This document shows positions 26,357 to 36,952 of a DNA stretch of 64,000 nucleotides, piece by piece. This stretch comes from Duganella sp. BJB476 (GTDB lineage: Bacteria > Pseudomonadota > Gammaproteobacteria > Burkholderiales > Burkholderiaceae_D), in the NCBI RefSeq assembly GCF_003416895.1, contig NZ_QVIO01000004.1, forward strand, positions 558,001 to 622,000, given 5' to 3'. The first letter of the stretch is position 1; every line of letters begins with the position of its first letter. Made by a program: the position numbers and the translations under genes. Below the pieces are notes generated by a model, which worked only from the letters and a program-made list of their open reading frames with translations, ran no database searches and was not told the DNA's origin.

Positions 26357-27103
26357 ATGAAGCTTACGATGATCTTCCGCCTGGTGCGGGTGTTTCTGCA
26401 TGTGCTGGTCGGGATGACGATCTGTGCGACGGTGTTCCCCTGGATCGGGCAGGAAAAGCGTAACGGCCACATCCGCCGCTGGTCGACCCGGCTGCTGGCG
26501 ATGTGCAATGTGACGGTGGAGCAGAGCGCCGGCGTGCCCTTGCTGGATCGGGCGATGGTGGTGGCCAATCACGTCTCGTGGCTGGACATCTTCGTCATCC
26601 ACAGCCTGCATCCGAGTCACTTCGTGGCCAAGGCGGAGATCCGCTCGTGGCCGCTGGCGGGCTGGCTGGCGGAGAAGGCCGGCACCGTGTTCATCTCGCG
26701 CGGCAACCGGCGCGACCTGCGGCATATCTTCAAGGGACTGGTGAACAGCCTGGAGCGCGGCGAGCGCGTGGCCTTCTTCCCGGAGGGCACCACGGCGGCG
26801 CAGGGCAGCCTGTTGCCCTTCCACGCCAATCTGTTCGAGGCGGCGATCGACGCCAAGGTGCCGGTGCAGGCGATCGCGCTGTCGTACCGCGATCCGTCAG
26901 GCGCTTCACATCCGTCGGTGGATTTCATCGGCGAGACCACTTTCGCCGAGAGCATCATGCTGATCCTGGATGGGCCGCCGGTGAAGGCGCGCTTGACGAT
27001 ACTGCCGGCCATAGCCAGCATCGGCGCGCATCGCCGTGAACTGGCCGAGGCCACGCACCAGGCCGTCGCCGCCGCGCTGGGTGTGACGGCTGCGCCGCAC
27101 TAG
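26357..27103 (+). CDS. Lysophospholipid acyltransferase family protein (PlsC-like)
   Basis: 248 aa. N-terminal hydrophobic anchor, then the acyltransferase HX4D motif NHVSWLD (H72, D77), the substrate motif FFPEGTTAAQG and a VPVQAIALSYRD region. Expected to acylate 1-acylglycerol-3-phosphate or another lysolipid at the inner membrane. A second PlsC-type gene lies at 43242. Probably co-transcribed with pyrC'. Overlaps the convergent apaH by 4 bases. Confidence 0.88.
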   Translation: MKLTMIFRLVRVFLHVLVGMTICATVFPWIGQEKRNGHIRRWSTRLLAMCNVTVEQSAGVPLLDRAMVVANHVSWLDIFVIHSLHPSHFVAKAEIRSWPLAGWLAEKAGTVFISRGNRRDLRHIFKGLVNSLERGERVAFFPEGTTAAQGSLLPFHANLFEAAIDAKVPVQAIALSYRDPSGASHPSVDFIGETTFAESIMLILDGPPVKARLTILPAIASIGAHRRELAEATHQAVAAALGVTAAPH

Positions 27104-27963
27104 TTCTTCTTGCCGCCGTGCTGCTGGAACTCCGGGCACTGCACTTGCAGCAGGCTGCGGTCTTCCAGGCACACGGCGGTCAGCTGGCCGCCCCACACGC
27201 AGCCGCTGTCGAGCCCGATCAAATGCGGCTTCAGCACCAGGCCCAACGCCGACCAGTGGCCGAACACCACCGTCTCCTTGCGGCTGCGCCGGCCCGGCAC
27301 CTCGAACCACGGCATCAGGCCTGAGCCTTTTTCTGCCGTGCCGCTTTCCTTCATCTTGAAATCCATCACGCCGTCGGCGTCGCAGAAGCGCAGCCGCGTC
27401 ATCGCGTTGATGATGCAGCGCAGCCGGTCCGCGCCTTGCAGATCGTCGCTCCACCGGTCGGGCAGGTTGCCGTACATCTCGGCCAGGAACTCGGCCATGC
27501 CGGCGCCGCGCAGCATCTGCTGCACTTCGCCGGCCAAGGCCATCGCCTGCGCCGCCGTCCATTGCGGCAGTAGGCCGGCGTGCACCAGCACATGGCCCTG
27601 GGTGTGGATGGCCAGCGGACGGCGCCGCAGCCAATCGATCAGCTCGTCCCGGTCGGGCGCGTGCAGGATCTCGGCCAGCGTATCGGACTTGTGCTCCGGC
27701 CGGATGCCGTAGGCCACCGCCAGCAAGTGCAGGTCGTGATTGCCGAGCACGCTGTCGATGCGGCCGCCGCTGCCCATCGCCAGCGCGCGCACATGGCGCA
27801 GCGTGGCCAGCGAATCCGGGCCGCGATTGATCAGGTCGCCAGCGAAGAAGATGCGGTGCTCGACGCCGGGGTCGCGCCGCTCGGCATCGGCGTTGACGCT
27901 CTCCAGCAGGGAAAGTGTTTGCTCATGGCAACCTTGAAGGTCGCCAATCAGGTAGGTTCTCAT
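27100..27963 (-). CDS. apaH: Symmetrical bis(5'-nucleosyl)-tetraphosphatase
   Basis: 287-aa metallophosphatase that cleaves Ap4A to two ADP. All phosphoesterase motifs are present: GDLQGCHEQ, FFAGDLINRGPDS, SVLGNHDLHLLA, and later VLVHAGLLPQW and VFGHWSALG. Length is normal. It faces the rfb operon divergently across about 140 bases, so the gap 27964-28102 must hold promoters for both. Confidence 0.94.
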   Translation of the reverse strand: MRTYLIGDLQGCHEQTLSLLESVNADAERRDPGVEHRIFFAGDLINRGPDSLATLRHVRALAMGSGGRIDSVLGNHDLHLLAVAYGIRPEHKSDTLAEILHAPDRDELIDWLRRRPLAIHTQGHVLVHAGLLPQWTAAQAMALAGEVQQMLRGAGMAEFLAEMYGNLPDRWSDDLQGADRLRCIINAMTRLRFCDADGVMDFKMKESGTAEKGSGLMPWFEVPGRRSRKETVVFGHWSALGLVLKPHLIGLDSGCVWGGQLTAVCLEDRSLLQVQCPEFQQHGGKKN

Positions 27964-28102
27964 TATTTGAGCTGTTTGCCCTTAGCCGTGCATAAAATAT
28001 CGCTCAAAAAATCCGGCACCCAAGCGAATTTTCTCACCTGCGAGTGCAAGATCACATAAAATTGAAGACATTGCTTAATTAACTTGCTCTACGGGATACT
28101 AA

Positions 28103-29172
<1,070 letters not shown>

Positions 29173-29176
<4 letters not shown>

Positions 29177-30075
29177 GCACTCCTGTGAATAGCCGCAAAG
29201 GCATCATCCTGGCCGGCGGTTCCGGCACCCGCCTGTATCCGGTGACGATGAGCGTCTCCAAGCAGCTGCTGCCGATCTACGACAAGCCGATGATCTACCA
29301 TCCGCTGACGGTGCTGATGTTGGCCGGCATGACCGAGATCCTGCTGATCTCGACGCCGCAGGACACGCCGCGCTTCCAGGACTTGCTGGGCGACGGCAGC
29401 CAGTGGGGCATCAGCATCAGCTACGCGGTGCAGCCTTCGCCGGACGGCCTGGCGCAAGCCTTCATCATCGGCAAGGAATTCGTCGGCGACTCGCCGTCCG
29501 CGCTGATCCTGGGCGATAACATCTACTACGGCAACGACCTGGACGCACTGCTGCGCCACGCCACCGAGCAGACCGACGGCGCCACCGTGTTCGCCTATCA
29601 CGTGCAGGATCCGGAGCGCTACGGCGTGGTCGAGTTCGACGCCGAGCGCACCGCCGTGTCCATCGAGGAAAAACCGCTCAAGCCGAAATCGAACTACGCC
29701 GTCACCGGCCTGTACTTCTACGACAACCAGGTGTGCGACATCGCCGCCAGCATCAAGCCGTCCGCGCGCGGCGAGCTGGAGATTACCGACGTCAACCGCG
29801 TCTACCTGGAAAAGCAGCAGCTCAACGTCGAGGTGATGGGGCGCGGCATGGCCTGGCTGGACACCGGCACCCACGAGTCGCTGCTCGACGCATCGCAATT
29901 CATCGCCACCATCGAAAAACGCCAGGGCCTGAAAGTGGCTTGCCCGGAAGAGATCGCCTACCGCAAGGGTTATATCGACGCCGTCCAGTTGCGCAAGCTG
30001 GCCGAGCCGCTGAAGAAAAACAACTACGGCCAGTACCTGTTGCAGATTCTTGAAGACAAGGTTGTGCCACGATGA
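29173..30075 (+). CDS. rfbA: Glucose-1-phosphate thymidylyltransferase
   Basis: 300 aa. Forms dTDP-glucose from dTTP and glucose-1-phosphate, the first step of the pathway. Nucleotide loop ILAGGSGTRLYPVT with SKQLLPIYDKPMIYYHP-like motif (here KPMIYHPLTVLMLAG), LILGDNIYYG and VTGLYFYDN. Start chosen at ATG 29173, which overlaps the rfbB stop. Confidence 0.97.
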
Positions 30076-30620
30076 ATGTAATCACGACGCCACTGGAAGG
30101 CTTGCTGGTACTGGAACCGCGCGTGTTCGGCGACGACCGCGGCTTCTTCTACGAGAGCTTCAACGCCCGCCGTTTCGCCGAGCTGACCGGCGTGACCCTG
30201 CCCTTCGTGCAGGACAACCATTCGCGCTCGGCCAAGGGCGTGCTGCGCGGCCTGCACTACCAGATCCAGCAGGCGCAGGGCAAGCTGGTGCGCGCCAGCG
30301 CCGGCAGCGTGTTCGACGTCGCCGTGGATTTGCGCAAGAGCTCGGCCACCTTCGGCCAATGGTACGGCCTCGAACTGTCGGCCGAGAACAAGAAGCAGCT
30401 GTGGATACCGCCCGGCTTCGCGCACGGTTTCGTGGTCACCAGCGACACCGCCGAATTCCTCTACAAGACCACCGACTACTGGGCGCCCGAGCACGAGCGC
30501 TCGGTGCTGTGGAACGATCCGGCCATCGGCATCGAGTGGCCGGCGCTGGACGCGGCGCCGCTGCTGTCCGGTAAAGACCAGGCCGCAGTGCTGCTGGCCG
30601 ACGCCGAGGTGTTCGCATGA
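30072..30620 (+). CDS. rfbC: dTDP-4-dehydrorhamnose 3,5-epimerase
   Basis: 182-aa cupin epimerase, third step of the pathway. Visible: LEPRVFGDDRGFFYESFNAR, FVQDNHSRSAKGVLRGLHYQ (catalytic His in the HYQ region), VFDVAVDLRKSSATFGQW, IPPGFAHGFVV. Overlaps rfbA and rfbD by 4 bases each. Confidence 0.97.
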   Translation: MNVITTPLEGLLVLEPRVFGDDRGFFYESFNARRFAELTGVTLPFVQDNHSRSAKGVLRGLHYQIQQAQGKLVRASAGSVFDVAVDLRKSSATFGQWYGLELSAENKKQLWIPPGFAHGFVVTSDTAEFLYKTTDYWAPEHERSVLWNDPAIGIEWPALDAAPLLSGKDQAAVLLADAEVFA

Positions 30621-31474
30621 AAATCCTGCTGACCGGCAGTAGCGGCCAGGTGGGGTATGAACTGGCGCGCAGCCTGCAAGGCATAGGCGAGGTGGTGGCG
30701 GTGGACCGCAACGTGATGGACTTGTCCGACCTGGATCAGGTGCGCGACGTGATCCGCCGCGAAAAGCCGGGGCTGATCGTCAATCCGGCCGCCTACACGG
30801 CGGTCGACAAGGCCGAGAGCGAGCCGGAACTGGCGCACCGCGTCAACGCCGAAGCGCCGGGCCTGATGGCGCAGGAAGCCAAACTGCTGGGCGCGGCCAT
30901 GGTGCATTACTCGACCGACTACGTGTTCGACGGCAGCCAGCCGGCGGCGCGGGTGGAGGACGACGCCACCGGCCCGCTCAACGTCTACGGCGCCAGCAAG
31001 CTGGCCGGCGAGCAGGCCATCGCCGCGGCCGGCATTCCGCACCTGATCTTCCGCACCAGCTGGGTGTACGGCATGCGCGGCAAGAACTTCCTGCTGACCA
31101 TGCTGCGCCTGGCCAAGGAGCGCGACGAGCTGCGCGTGGTGGCCGACCAGCACGGCGCGCCGACCTGGAGCCGCACCATCGCCGACACCACCGCGCTGGT
31201 GCTGTCGCAAGCCCACGCGGGCGGACGCGAGTGGTGGGTGCAGAACAGCGGCGTGTATCACCTGAGCGCCCAGGGCCAGACCACCTGGTTCGACTTCACC
31301 CAGGCCATCGTCGAGGCGGCGGGGCTGGAATGCCGCGTGCTGCCGATCACCAGCGCCGAATACCCAGTGCCTGCCAAGCGCCCGCAGTACTCGGTGATGT
31401 CGTCCGAGCGCCTGATGGCGCGTTTCTGCCACTTGCCGGACTGGAAAGAAGCCTTGCATCTGTGCATGCGCTGA
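30617..31474 (+). CDS. rfbD: dTDP-4-dehydrorhamnose reductase
   Basis: 285-aa SDR reductase, last step to dTDP-L-rhamnose. NADPH loop LLTGSSGQVGYELARSL; VNPAAYTAVDKAESE; YSTDYVFDG; YGASKLAGEQ (YxxxK) and FRTSWVYG. Ends the operon; a 9-bp hairpin follows at 31551. The product feeds LPS O-antigen, exopolysaccharide or rhamnosylated glycans; the rhamnosyltransferases are not in the window. Confidence 0.97.
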   Translation: MKILLTGSSGQVGYELARSLQGIGEVVAVDRNVMDLSDLDQVRDVIRREKPGLIVNPAAYTAVDKAESEPELAHRVNAEAPGLMAQEAKLLGAAMVHYSTDYVFDGSQPAARVEDDATGPLNVYGASKLAGEQAIAAAGIPHLIFRTSWVYGMRGKNFLLTMLRLAKERDELRVVADQHGAPTWSRTIADTTALVLSQAHAGGREWWVQNSGVYHLSAQGQTTWFDFTQAIVEAAGLECRVLPITSAEYPVPAKRPQYSVMSSERLMARFCHLPDWKEALHLCMR

Positions 31475-31550
31475 GCGGTATCGCGAGTTGTATCGTTTGG
31501 TAAGCGTTGTCACCTGCACCATATGCTGCTGCTATCATGCCGACGCGCTT

Positions 31551-31574
31551 CGGCAGGCGTTTTTGCGCCTGCCG
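31551..31574 (+). terminator. Hairpin after the rfb operon
   Basis: CGGCAGGCG at 31551-31559 and CGCCTGCCG at 31566-31574 form a perfect 9-bp stem with a 6-base loop, 77 bases after the rfbD stop. The sequence after the stem is TTGCAAAAC, not a T-run, so it may be a weak terminator or a processing stem. Confidence 0.45.
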
Positions 31575-31717
31575 TTGCAAAACTGTCTAAGTTTGACGCC
31601 GCGCGGCTATTACCGGCTGTCAATTCAGGACCTGCCCGTTTAATCCGGTACAATCGCGAGTTAGCGTGTAGTCCATCCTTATCGGTTAGCGCATCCGGTA
31701 ATTTTGTATAGAAAAAT

Positions 31718-32812
31718 ATGTTTTCCTTTTTACTGAGCTTTGTCGCTTCCGCGCTGCTAACCCTGCTGGTGATTAAAGAAGCGAGATTGCACGGTCCTGC
31801 GCTCGATTCCGATTTCATGGGCGTGCAAAAAGTGCATGCCCACCATGTCGCCCGTATTGGCGGCTTATCGATATTTTTATCGGTGGCGCTGAGTTCTTTC
31901 ATTTCCATTTGGCGGGTGCCGGCCATGACGCATTGGCTGATGTCGCTATTGGCCTGTTCCGCCGTGGCCTTTGTCGGCGGCATCGTCGAAGATTACACAG
32001 GCAAAGTCAGTGCCGCGCGCCGCCTGGTGCTGACCATGGCCGCCGCCGCGCTCGGCTATTTCCTGCTCGACGCCCGCGTCGACCGCATCGACTGGGCGTT
32101 TTCCGCCTGGCCGCTGCAATATATGTGGCTGACCCTGCCGCTGACGGTGCTGGCGGTGGCCGGCATCGCCAACGCGGTCAATATCATCGACGGTTTCAAC
32201 GGCCTGGCCAGCGTGGTGTGCATCTGCATGCTGCTGTCGCTGGGTTATGTGGCTTTGCAGGTCAACGATATGTTCGTGCTGATCGCGGCGCTGATGGTGG
32301 CGGGCGCCACGGCCGGCTTCCTGATCTGGAATTATCCGGTCGGCATGATCTTCCTGGGCGACGGCGGCGCGTATTTTATCGGCTTCATGCTGGGCGAACT
32401 GGCGTTGCTGCTGGTGATGCGCAACCCGCAAGTTTCTACCTGGTACGCGGCGCTGCTGTTAATCTATCCGACCTTTGAAACCTTATTCTCCGTTTATCGC
32501 CGCATGTTTGTCCGTGGTAAGTCTCCGGCCATGCCGGACGGCATCCATTTGCATAGCCTGATCTTCCGCCGCATCGTGCAATGGGCGGTCGGCCGCAAAG
32601 AGGCGCGTGCGCTGATCCGCCGCAATTCGATGACTTCGCCGTATTTATGGCTGTTTTCGCTGATGGCGGTGATACCGGCCACGGTATTGTGGCGCCATAC
32701 CTGGGCATTAATGGTTTTCTGTATTTTGTTTATCAGCAGTTACATCTGGATATATGTCCGTATCGTCCGCTTTAAAGCACCGCGCTGGATGATACGCCAT
32801 AAGAAAACCTGA
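31718..32812 (+). CDS. Polyprenyl-phosphate glycosyl-1-phosphate transferase, WecA/MraY family
   Basis: 364-aa multi-pass membrane enzyme (about ten hydrophobic segments). Family motifs: LDSDFMGVQKVHAHHVARIG (substrate/Mg region), VNIIDGFNGLASVV and MIFLGDGGAYFIGFM. It should transfer a sugar-1-phosphate, probably GlcNAc-1-P, to undecaprenyl phosphate to start O-antigen or another envelope glycan. Position after rfbBACD and before phosphomannomutase/waaC supports an LPS role; the exact sugar cannot be read from sequence. Start ATG 31718 is preceded by an A/T-rich stretch with no strong ribosome site. Confidence 0.85.
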   Translation: MFSFLLSFVASALLTLLVIKEARLHGPALDSDFMGVQKVHAHHVARIGGLSIFLSVALSSFISIWRVPAMTHWLMSLLACSAVAFVGGIVEDYTGKVSAARRLVLTMAAAALGYFLLDARVDRIDWAFSAWPLQYMWLTLPLTVLAVAGIANAVNIIDGFNGLASVVCICMLLSLGYVALQVNDMFVLIAALMVAGATAGFLIWNYPVGMIFLGDGGAYFIGFMLGELALLLVMRNPQVSTWYAALLLIYPTFETLFSVYRRMFVRGKSPAMPDGIHLHSLIFRRIVQWAVGRKEARALIRRNSMTSPYLWLFSLMAVIPATVLWRHTWALMVFCILFISSYIWIYVRIVRFKAPRWMIRHKKT

Positions 32813-32878
32813 CTTTTTTATGTTGATGTAATATATTCCCGCCGGGCTTTATATCACCTCACTTAAAAGGAATACCAA

Positions 32879-33193
32879 ATGGATCTGTCGAATATGTCCT
32901 CCGCCGATTTGCGTAATCTGCAAGAGCAAGTTAAACGCGAATTAAAACAGCGCGAAAGCCAGGACCTGGCCAAGGCGCGCGAACAGATACTGGCTATTGC
33001 CCAAAGCGTGGGCGTGCCCTTGAAAGACCTGGTCGGCGGCGCAGCCGGCACCCGCGCCAAAACCGGCAGCGTGGCGCCACGCTACCGCAATCCGGCCGAC
33101 GCCACGCAGCTCTGGACCGGCCGCGGCCGCCAGCCGAAATGGGTCAAGGACTGGCTGGAAGCCGGTAAAGACATTGCCGGCTTAAAGGTTTAA
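32879..33193 (+). CDS. H-NS-like histone-family nucleoid protein
   Basis: 104 aa. N-terminal coiled-coil oligomerisation segment (ADLRNLQEQVKRELKQRESQ), linker, and C-terminal DNA-binding core YRNPADATQLWTGRGRQPKW with the W-x-G-R-G-R-x-P motif that inserts into the minor groove. Betaproteobacterial genomes carry several such genes. Ribosome site AAAAGGAA ends seven bases before the ATG. It stands alone with a hairpin after it. Confidence 0.95.
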   Translation: MDLSNMSSADLRNLQEQVKRELKQRESQDLAKAREQILAIAQSVGVPLKDLVGGAAGTRAKTGSVAPRYRNPADATQLWTGRGRQPKWVKDWLEAGKDIAGLKV

Positions 33194-33215
33194 ACTGCCT
33201 GCACTCCGATAAGCT

Positions 33216-33239
33216 GCGGCTGGCAAGTCCAGCCGCTTT
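33216..33239 (+). terminator. Stem-loop after the H-NS-like gene
   Basis: GCGGCTGG at 33216-33223 pairs perfectly with CCAGCCGC at 33229-33236, loop CAAGT, followed by TTTCATT. Located 23 bases after the stop codon. Short T-run makes it a modest intrinsic terminator. Confidence 0.6.
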
Positions 33240-33265
33240 CATTCCTCTCGCATACATTCCACACT

Positions 33266-34648
33266 ATGGTTTCTTTATCTAAAACGATCTTCAAGGCTTA
33301 CGACATTCGCGGCATTATCGATAAAACCCTGGATGCGGGCGTCGCGCGCCAGATCGGCCAGGCCTTCGGCCAGGCTGCGCTGGCCAAGGGCGAAAAGAAA
33401 GTCGTGATCGGCCGCGATGGCCGCCTGTCCGGCCCGGTGCTGACGGCAGCGCTGGCCGAAGGCCTGCAAGCGGCCGGTGTGGATGTGATCGACCTGGGCG
33501 TGGTCGCCACGCCGATGGTGTACTTCGGCACCAACGTGCTGGGCGCCGCCTCCGGCATCATGGTCACCGGCAGCCACAATCCGCCGGACTACAACGGCTT
33601 CAAGATGGTGCTGGCCGGCGAAGCGATCCACGGCGACGCCATCACCGCGCTGTACCAGCGCATCGTCGACCACGACGGTTCGTCGGCGGCCAGCAAGGGC
33701 GCGTACAGCACCCACGACATCCGCGCCCAGTACCTGGAGCGCATCATCGGCGACGTCAAGCTGGCGCGTCCGATCAAGATCGCGGTGGACTGCGGCAACG
33801 GCGTGGCTGGCGCCTTCGCGGGCGACCTGTTCCGTGGCATGGGCTGCGAAGTGGTCGAACTGTTCTGCGAAGTGGACGGCAACTTCCCCAACCACCATCC
33901 CGATCCGGCCCATCCGGAAAACCTGCAAGACCTGATCCGCTGCCTGCAAGAGACCGACGCCGAGCTGGGCATCGCCTTCGACGGCGACGGCGACCGCCTG
34001 GGCGTGGTCACCAAGGATGGCCAGATCATCTACCCGGACCGCCAGATGATGCTGTTCGCGGCCGACGTGCTGAGCCGCCATCCGGGCGAGCAGATTCTGT
34101 ACGACGTCAAATGCACCCGCCACCTGGCGCCGTGGATCAGCAAGCACGGCGGCGTGCCGCTGATGTACAAGACCGGCCACTCGCTGGTCAAGGCCAAGCT
34201 GCGCGAAACCGGCGCCCCGCTGGGCGGCGAAATGAGCGGCCACATCTTCTTCAAGGACCGCTGGTACGGTTTCGACGACGGCCTGTACTCCGGCGCCCGC
34301 CTGCTGGAAATCCTGACCCGCGAAGCCGATCCGTCCAAGTTGCTGAACTCGCTGCCGCAATCGGACAGCACGCCCGAGCTGCACCTGCACCTGAACGAAG
34401 GCGAGAACGTCATCGTCATGGACAAGCTGCGCGCCGACGCCAAGTTCCCCGGCAACGTGCAGATCATCACCATCGACGGCCTGCGCGTGGAATACGAAGA
34501 CGGCTTCGGCCTGGCGCGTTCGTCCAACACCACGCCGGTGATCGTGATGCGCTTCGAAGCCGAAACGCCGGCCGCGCTGGCGCGCATTCAGGGCCAGTTC
34601 AAGAGCGTGATCCTGGCTGCCAAGCCGGACGCGGAACTGCCGTTCTAA
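33266..34648 (+). CDS. Phosphomannomutase/phosphoglucomutase
   Basis: 460-aa alpha-D-phosphohexomutase, AlgC/ManB type. Phosphoserine loop IMVTGSHNPPDYNGFKM; metal loop FDGDGDRLGVV; sugar loop GGEMSGHIFF; C-terminal phosphate-binding RSSNTTPVIVMRFE. Interconverts mannose or glucose 6- and 1-phosphates, which supplies GDP-mannose and dTDP-glucose precursors; this fits the adjacent rfb and LPS genes. waaC starts 4 bases after its stop. Confidence 0.95.
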   Translation: MVSLSKTIFKAYDIRGIIDKTLDAGVARQIGQAFGQAALAKGEKKVVIGRDGRLSGPVLTAALAEGLQAAGVDVIDLGVVATPMVYFGTNVLGAASGIMVTGSHNPPDYNGFKMVLAGEAIHGDAITALYQRIVDHDGSSAASKGAYSTHDIRAQYLERIIGDVKLARPIKIAVDCGNGVAGAFAGDLFRGMGCEVVELFCEVDGNFPNHHPDPAHPENLQDLIRCLQETDAELGIAFDGDGDRLGVVTKDGQIIYPDRQMMLFAADVLSRHPGEQILYDVKCTRHLAPWISKHGGVPLMYKTGHSLVKAKLRETGAPLGGEMSGHIFFKDRWYGFDDGLYSGARLLEILTREADPSKLLNSLPQSDSTPELHLHLNEGENVIVMDKLRADAKFPGNVQIITIDGLRVEYEDGFGLARSSNTTPVIVMRFEAETPAALARIQGQFKSVILAAKPDAELPF

Positions 34649-34652
34649 GCGC

Positions 34653-35660
34653 ATGACGGCGCAGGCGGGCGGCCGCAAGCCGCTGAACATTTTGCTGGTG
34701 CGCGTCTCCTCGCTGGGCGACGTGCTGCACAACCTGCCGATGGTGGCCGATATCGCCCGCCATTTCCCGGACGCGAACATCGACTGGGTGGTGGAAGAGG
34801 GCTACGTCAGCCTGGTGCGGCTCAACGCCCGCGTGCGCACCATCATTCCGTTTGCGCTGCGGCGCTGGCGCAAGAGTCTCGGCAAGCCCGAGACCCGCGC
34901 CGAGATCAAAAGCTTTTTCCGTACCCTGCGCGAGCAGCAGTACGACTATGTATTCGATACGCAGGGATTGCTCAAGACCGGCATCATCATGGGCGCGGCC
35001 CGGGTGGTGAAGGGCGGCCGCAAGGTCGGCCTGGCCAACGGCAGCGAAGGCTCCGGCTACGAGGGCATCTCGCGCATCTTCCACAATCAAAGCATACCGA
35101 CCGATCCGCGCACGCACGCGGTGGCGCGCGGCCGCCTGGTGGCCGGCGCGGCGCTGGGTTACGCGGTCGATACGCCGGCCGATTTCGGCCTGCCGGAAGT
35201 CTCGTCCAGCGAGCCGCGTCCGGACTGGATGCCTGCCGAGCCATACGCCGTCTACTTCCATGGCACCGCGCGCGATCCGAAGAAGTGGGCGCCGGAGAAC
35301 TGGAGAGCGCTGGGCCGCGAACTGGCGCCCATGCCCATCCTGCTGCCATGGGGCTCGCCCAAGGAAAAGGCCGAAGCCGACGTACTGGCCGCCGGCCTGC
35401 CGAACGCGCGCGTGCTGCCGAAACTGTCGATGGCCGATGCCATGCTGCTGGCGCGCCACGCCGGCCTGGTGATCGGCGTCGATACGGGATTGACCCATAT
35501 CGCCGCTGCCTTCGTGCGGCCGACCGTGGAGATCTACGCCGATTCGCCGCGCTGGAAGACCGAGGGCAACTGGTCGCCGCGCATCATCAACCTGGGCGAT
35601 CGCGGCACGCCGCCGTCGGTGGCCGAAGTGCTGTCCGCGGCCCGCAGCCTGCTCGCGTAA
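34653..35660 (+). CDS. waaC: LPS heptosyltransferase I
   Basis: 335-aa GT9 glycosyltransferase that adds the first heptose to Kdo in the LPS inner core. N-terminal ILLVRVSSLGDVLHNLPMV; VVEEGYVSLVRLN; C-terminal GVDTGLTHIAAAF with the following PTVEIYADSPRWKTEGNW. Order pmm-waaC-waaA suggests one transcript; waaA begins 2 bases after its stop. Confidence 0.93.
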   Translation: MTAQAGGRKPLNILLVRVSSLGDVLHNLPMVADIARHFPDANIDWVVEEGYVSLVRLNARVRTIIPFALRRWRKSLGKPETRAEIKSFFRTLREQQYDYVFDTQGLLKTGIIMGAARVVKGGRKVGLANGSEGSGYEGISRIFHNQSIPTDPRTHAVARGRLVAGAALGYAVDTPADFGLPEVSSSEPRPDWMPAEPYAVYFHGTARDPKKWAPENWRALGRELAPMPILLPWGSPKEKAEADVLAAGLPNARVLPKLSMADAMLLARHAGLVIGVDTGLTHIAAAFVRPTVEIYADSPRWKTEGNWSPRIINLGDRGTPPSVAEVLSAARSLLA

Positions 35661-35662
35661 CC

Positions 35663-36952
35663 ATGCGTATTTTCTATTCCGTGATGTGGTGCCTGGCCTT
35701 GCCGCTGGTGCTGGCCCGCCTGTGGCTGCGCGGCCGCAAGGAGCCGGGTTATCGCCAGCATTGGGGCGAACGCCTGGGCTTCTACAGCGGCGCCGCCTCG
35801 TCCGCGCAGACGCTGTGGGTGCACGCGGTGTCGGTGGGCGAAACCCGCGCCGCCGAACCGCTGATCGACGCCTTGCTGGCCGCGTACCCGCACAGCCGCA
35901 TCGTCCTCACCCACATGACGCCGACCGGCCGCGCCACCGGCAAGACGCTGTTTGCCAAGCATGGCGCGCGGCTGGTGCAATCGTATCTGCCGTACGACAC
36001 GGCGATGATGGTGGGCAGTTTCATCAAACATTTCAAGCCTGCGGTCTGCATCCTGATGGAGACCGAGGTGTGGCCAAACCTGATCGCGGTATGCGGCAAG
36101 CGCGGCGTGCCGGTGGTGCTGGCCAATGCCCGCTTGTCGGAGCGTTCGCTGCGCAGGTCGCGCCGCTTTGGGTCCTTGCTGGTGGATGCCGCGCGCGGCA
36201 TCTCGCTGGTCGCGGCGCAGACGGCGGCCGATGCGGAGCGCGTGCGCTCGCTGGGCGTGCAGCGCGTGGAGATCACCGGCAGCATCAAGTTCGACGTGGT
36301 GGTGCCGGATGCGGCGCTGGCCATCGGTGCGGCGCTGCGCGGCGTGATCGGTGGCCGTCAGGTGCTGCTGTGCGCCAGCACGCGCGAGGGCGAGGAAGAA
36401 TTGATACTCGATGCCTTCCGCCAGGAGCGCGCCGGCTTGCCGTCCAATGTATTGCTGCTGATCGTGCCGCGCCATCCGCAGCGCTTCGATGAAGTCGAGA
36501 AGATGGTCGGCGCGCATGGCCTGAACGCACAGCGTCGCAGCAAGCTGGCGCTGGACGGCGGCGATGCCGCGTTGCCGGGCTTTGTCGACGTGCTGCTGGG
36601 CGATTCGATGGGTGAGATGTTCGCCTACTACGCGGCCTGCGATGTGGCCTTCGTCGGCGGCAGCCTGCTGCCGCTGGGCGGCCAGAACCTGATCGAACCG
36701 GCGGCGCTGGGCAAGCCGGTGCTGATCGGCCAGCATACCTTCAACTTCGCGCTGGTGACGGAAGATGCGCTGGCGGCAGGCGGCGCGCAACGCGTGGCCG
36801 ATGCGGCGGAGCTGATGTCCGCCGCTGGGCGTCTGCTGAACGACGAAGCGGCGCGCGCGGCGATGGGCCGCAACGCGCAGGCCTTCGCCAACCAGCATCG
36901 CGGCGCCACGCACCGCACGCTGGCGCTGTTGCCTGCGCTGATTAAACCTTAA
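35663..36952 (+). CDS. waaA: 3-deoxy-D-manno-octulosonic acid (Kdo) transferase
   Basis: 429 aa from ATG 35663. An N-terminal hydrophobic anchor is followed by YRQHWGERLGFYSG (catalytic Glu), TLWVHAVSVGETRAAEPLI, ILMETEVWPNLIAVC, TGSIKFDV and GQNLIEPAALGKPVLIGQHT. Transfers Kdo to lipid A precursor at the inner membrane. The open frame extends back to 35285, but that portion overlaps waaC and is not protein-like. Overlaps the convergent patatin-like gene by 4 bases. Confidence 0.95.
   Translation: MRIFYSVMWCLALPLVLARLWLRGRKEPGYRQHWGERLGFYSGAASSAQTLWVHAVSVGETRAAEPLIDALLAAYPHSRIVLTHMTPTGRATGKTLFAKHGARLVQSYLPYDTAMMVGSFIKHFKPAVCILMETEVWPNLIAVCGKRGVPVVLANARLSERSLRRSRRFGSLLVDAARGISLVAAQTAADAERVRSLGVQRVEITGSIKFDVVVPDAALAIGAALRGVIGGRQVLLCASTREGEEELILDAFRQERAGLPSNVLLLIVPRHPQRFDEVEKMVGAHGLNAQRRSKLALDGGDAALPGFVDVLLGDSMGEMFAYYAACDVAFVGGSLLPLGGQNLIEPAALGKPVLIGQHTFNFALVTEDALAAGGAQRVADAAELMSAAGRLLNDEAARAAMGRNAQAFANQHRGATHRTLALLPALIKP

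Noticed and set aside
27964..28102. Promoter boxes sought between apaH and rfbB
   Set aside because: Only partial -35/-10 matches (TTGAAG, GATACT) at unsuitable positions, so no specific promoter is claimed.
31475..31717. Gap after rfbD examined for a tRNA or small gene
   Set aside because: Only the 9-bp hairpin and A/T-rich promoter-like sequence; no cloverleaf and no coding frame with a ribosome site.
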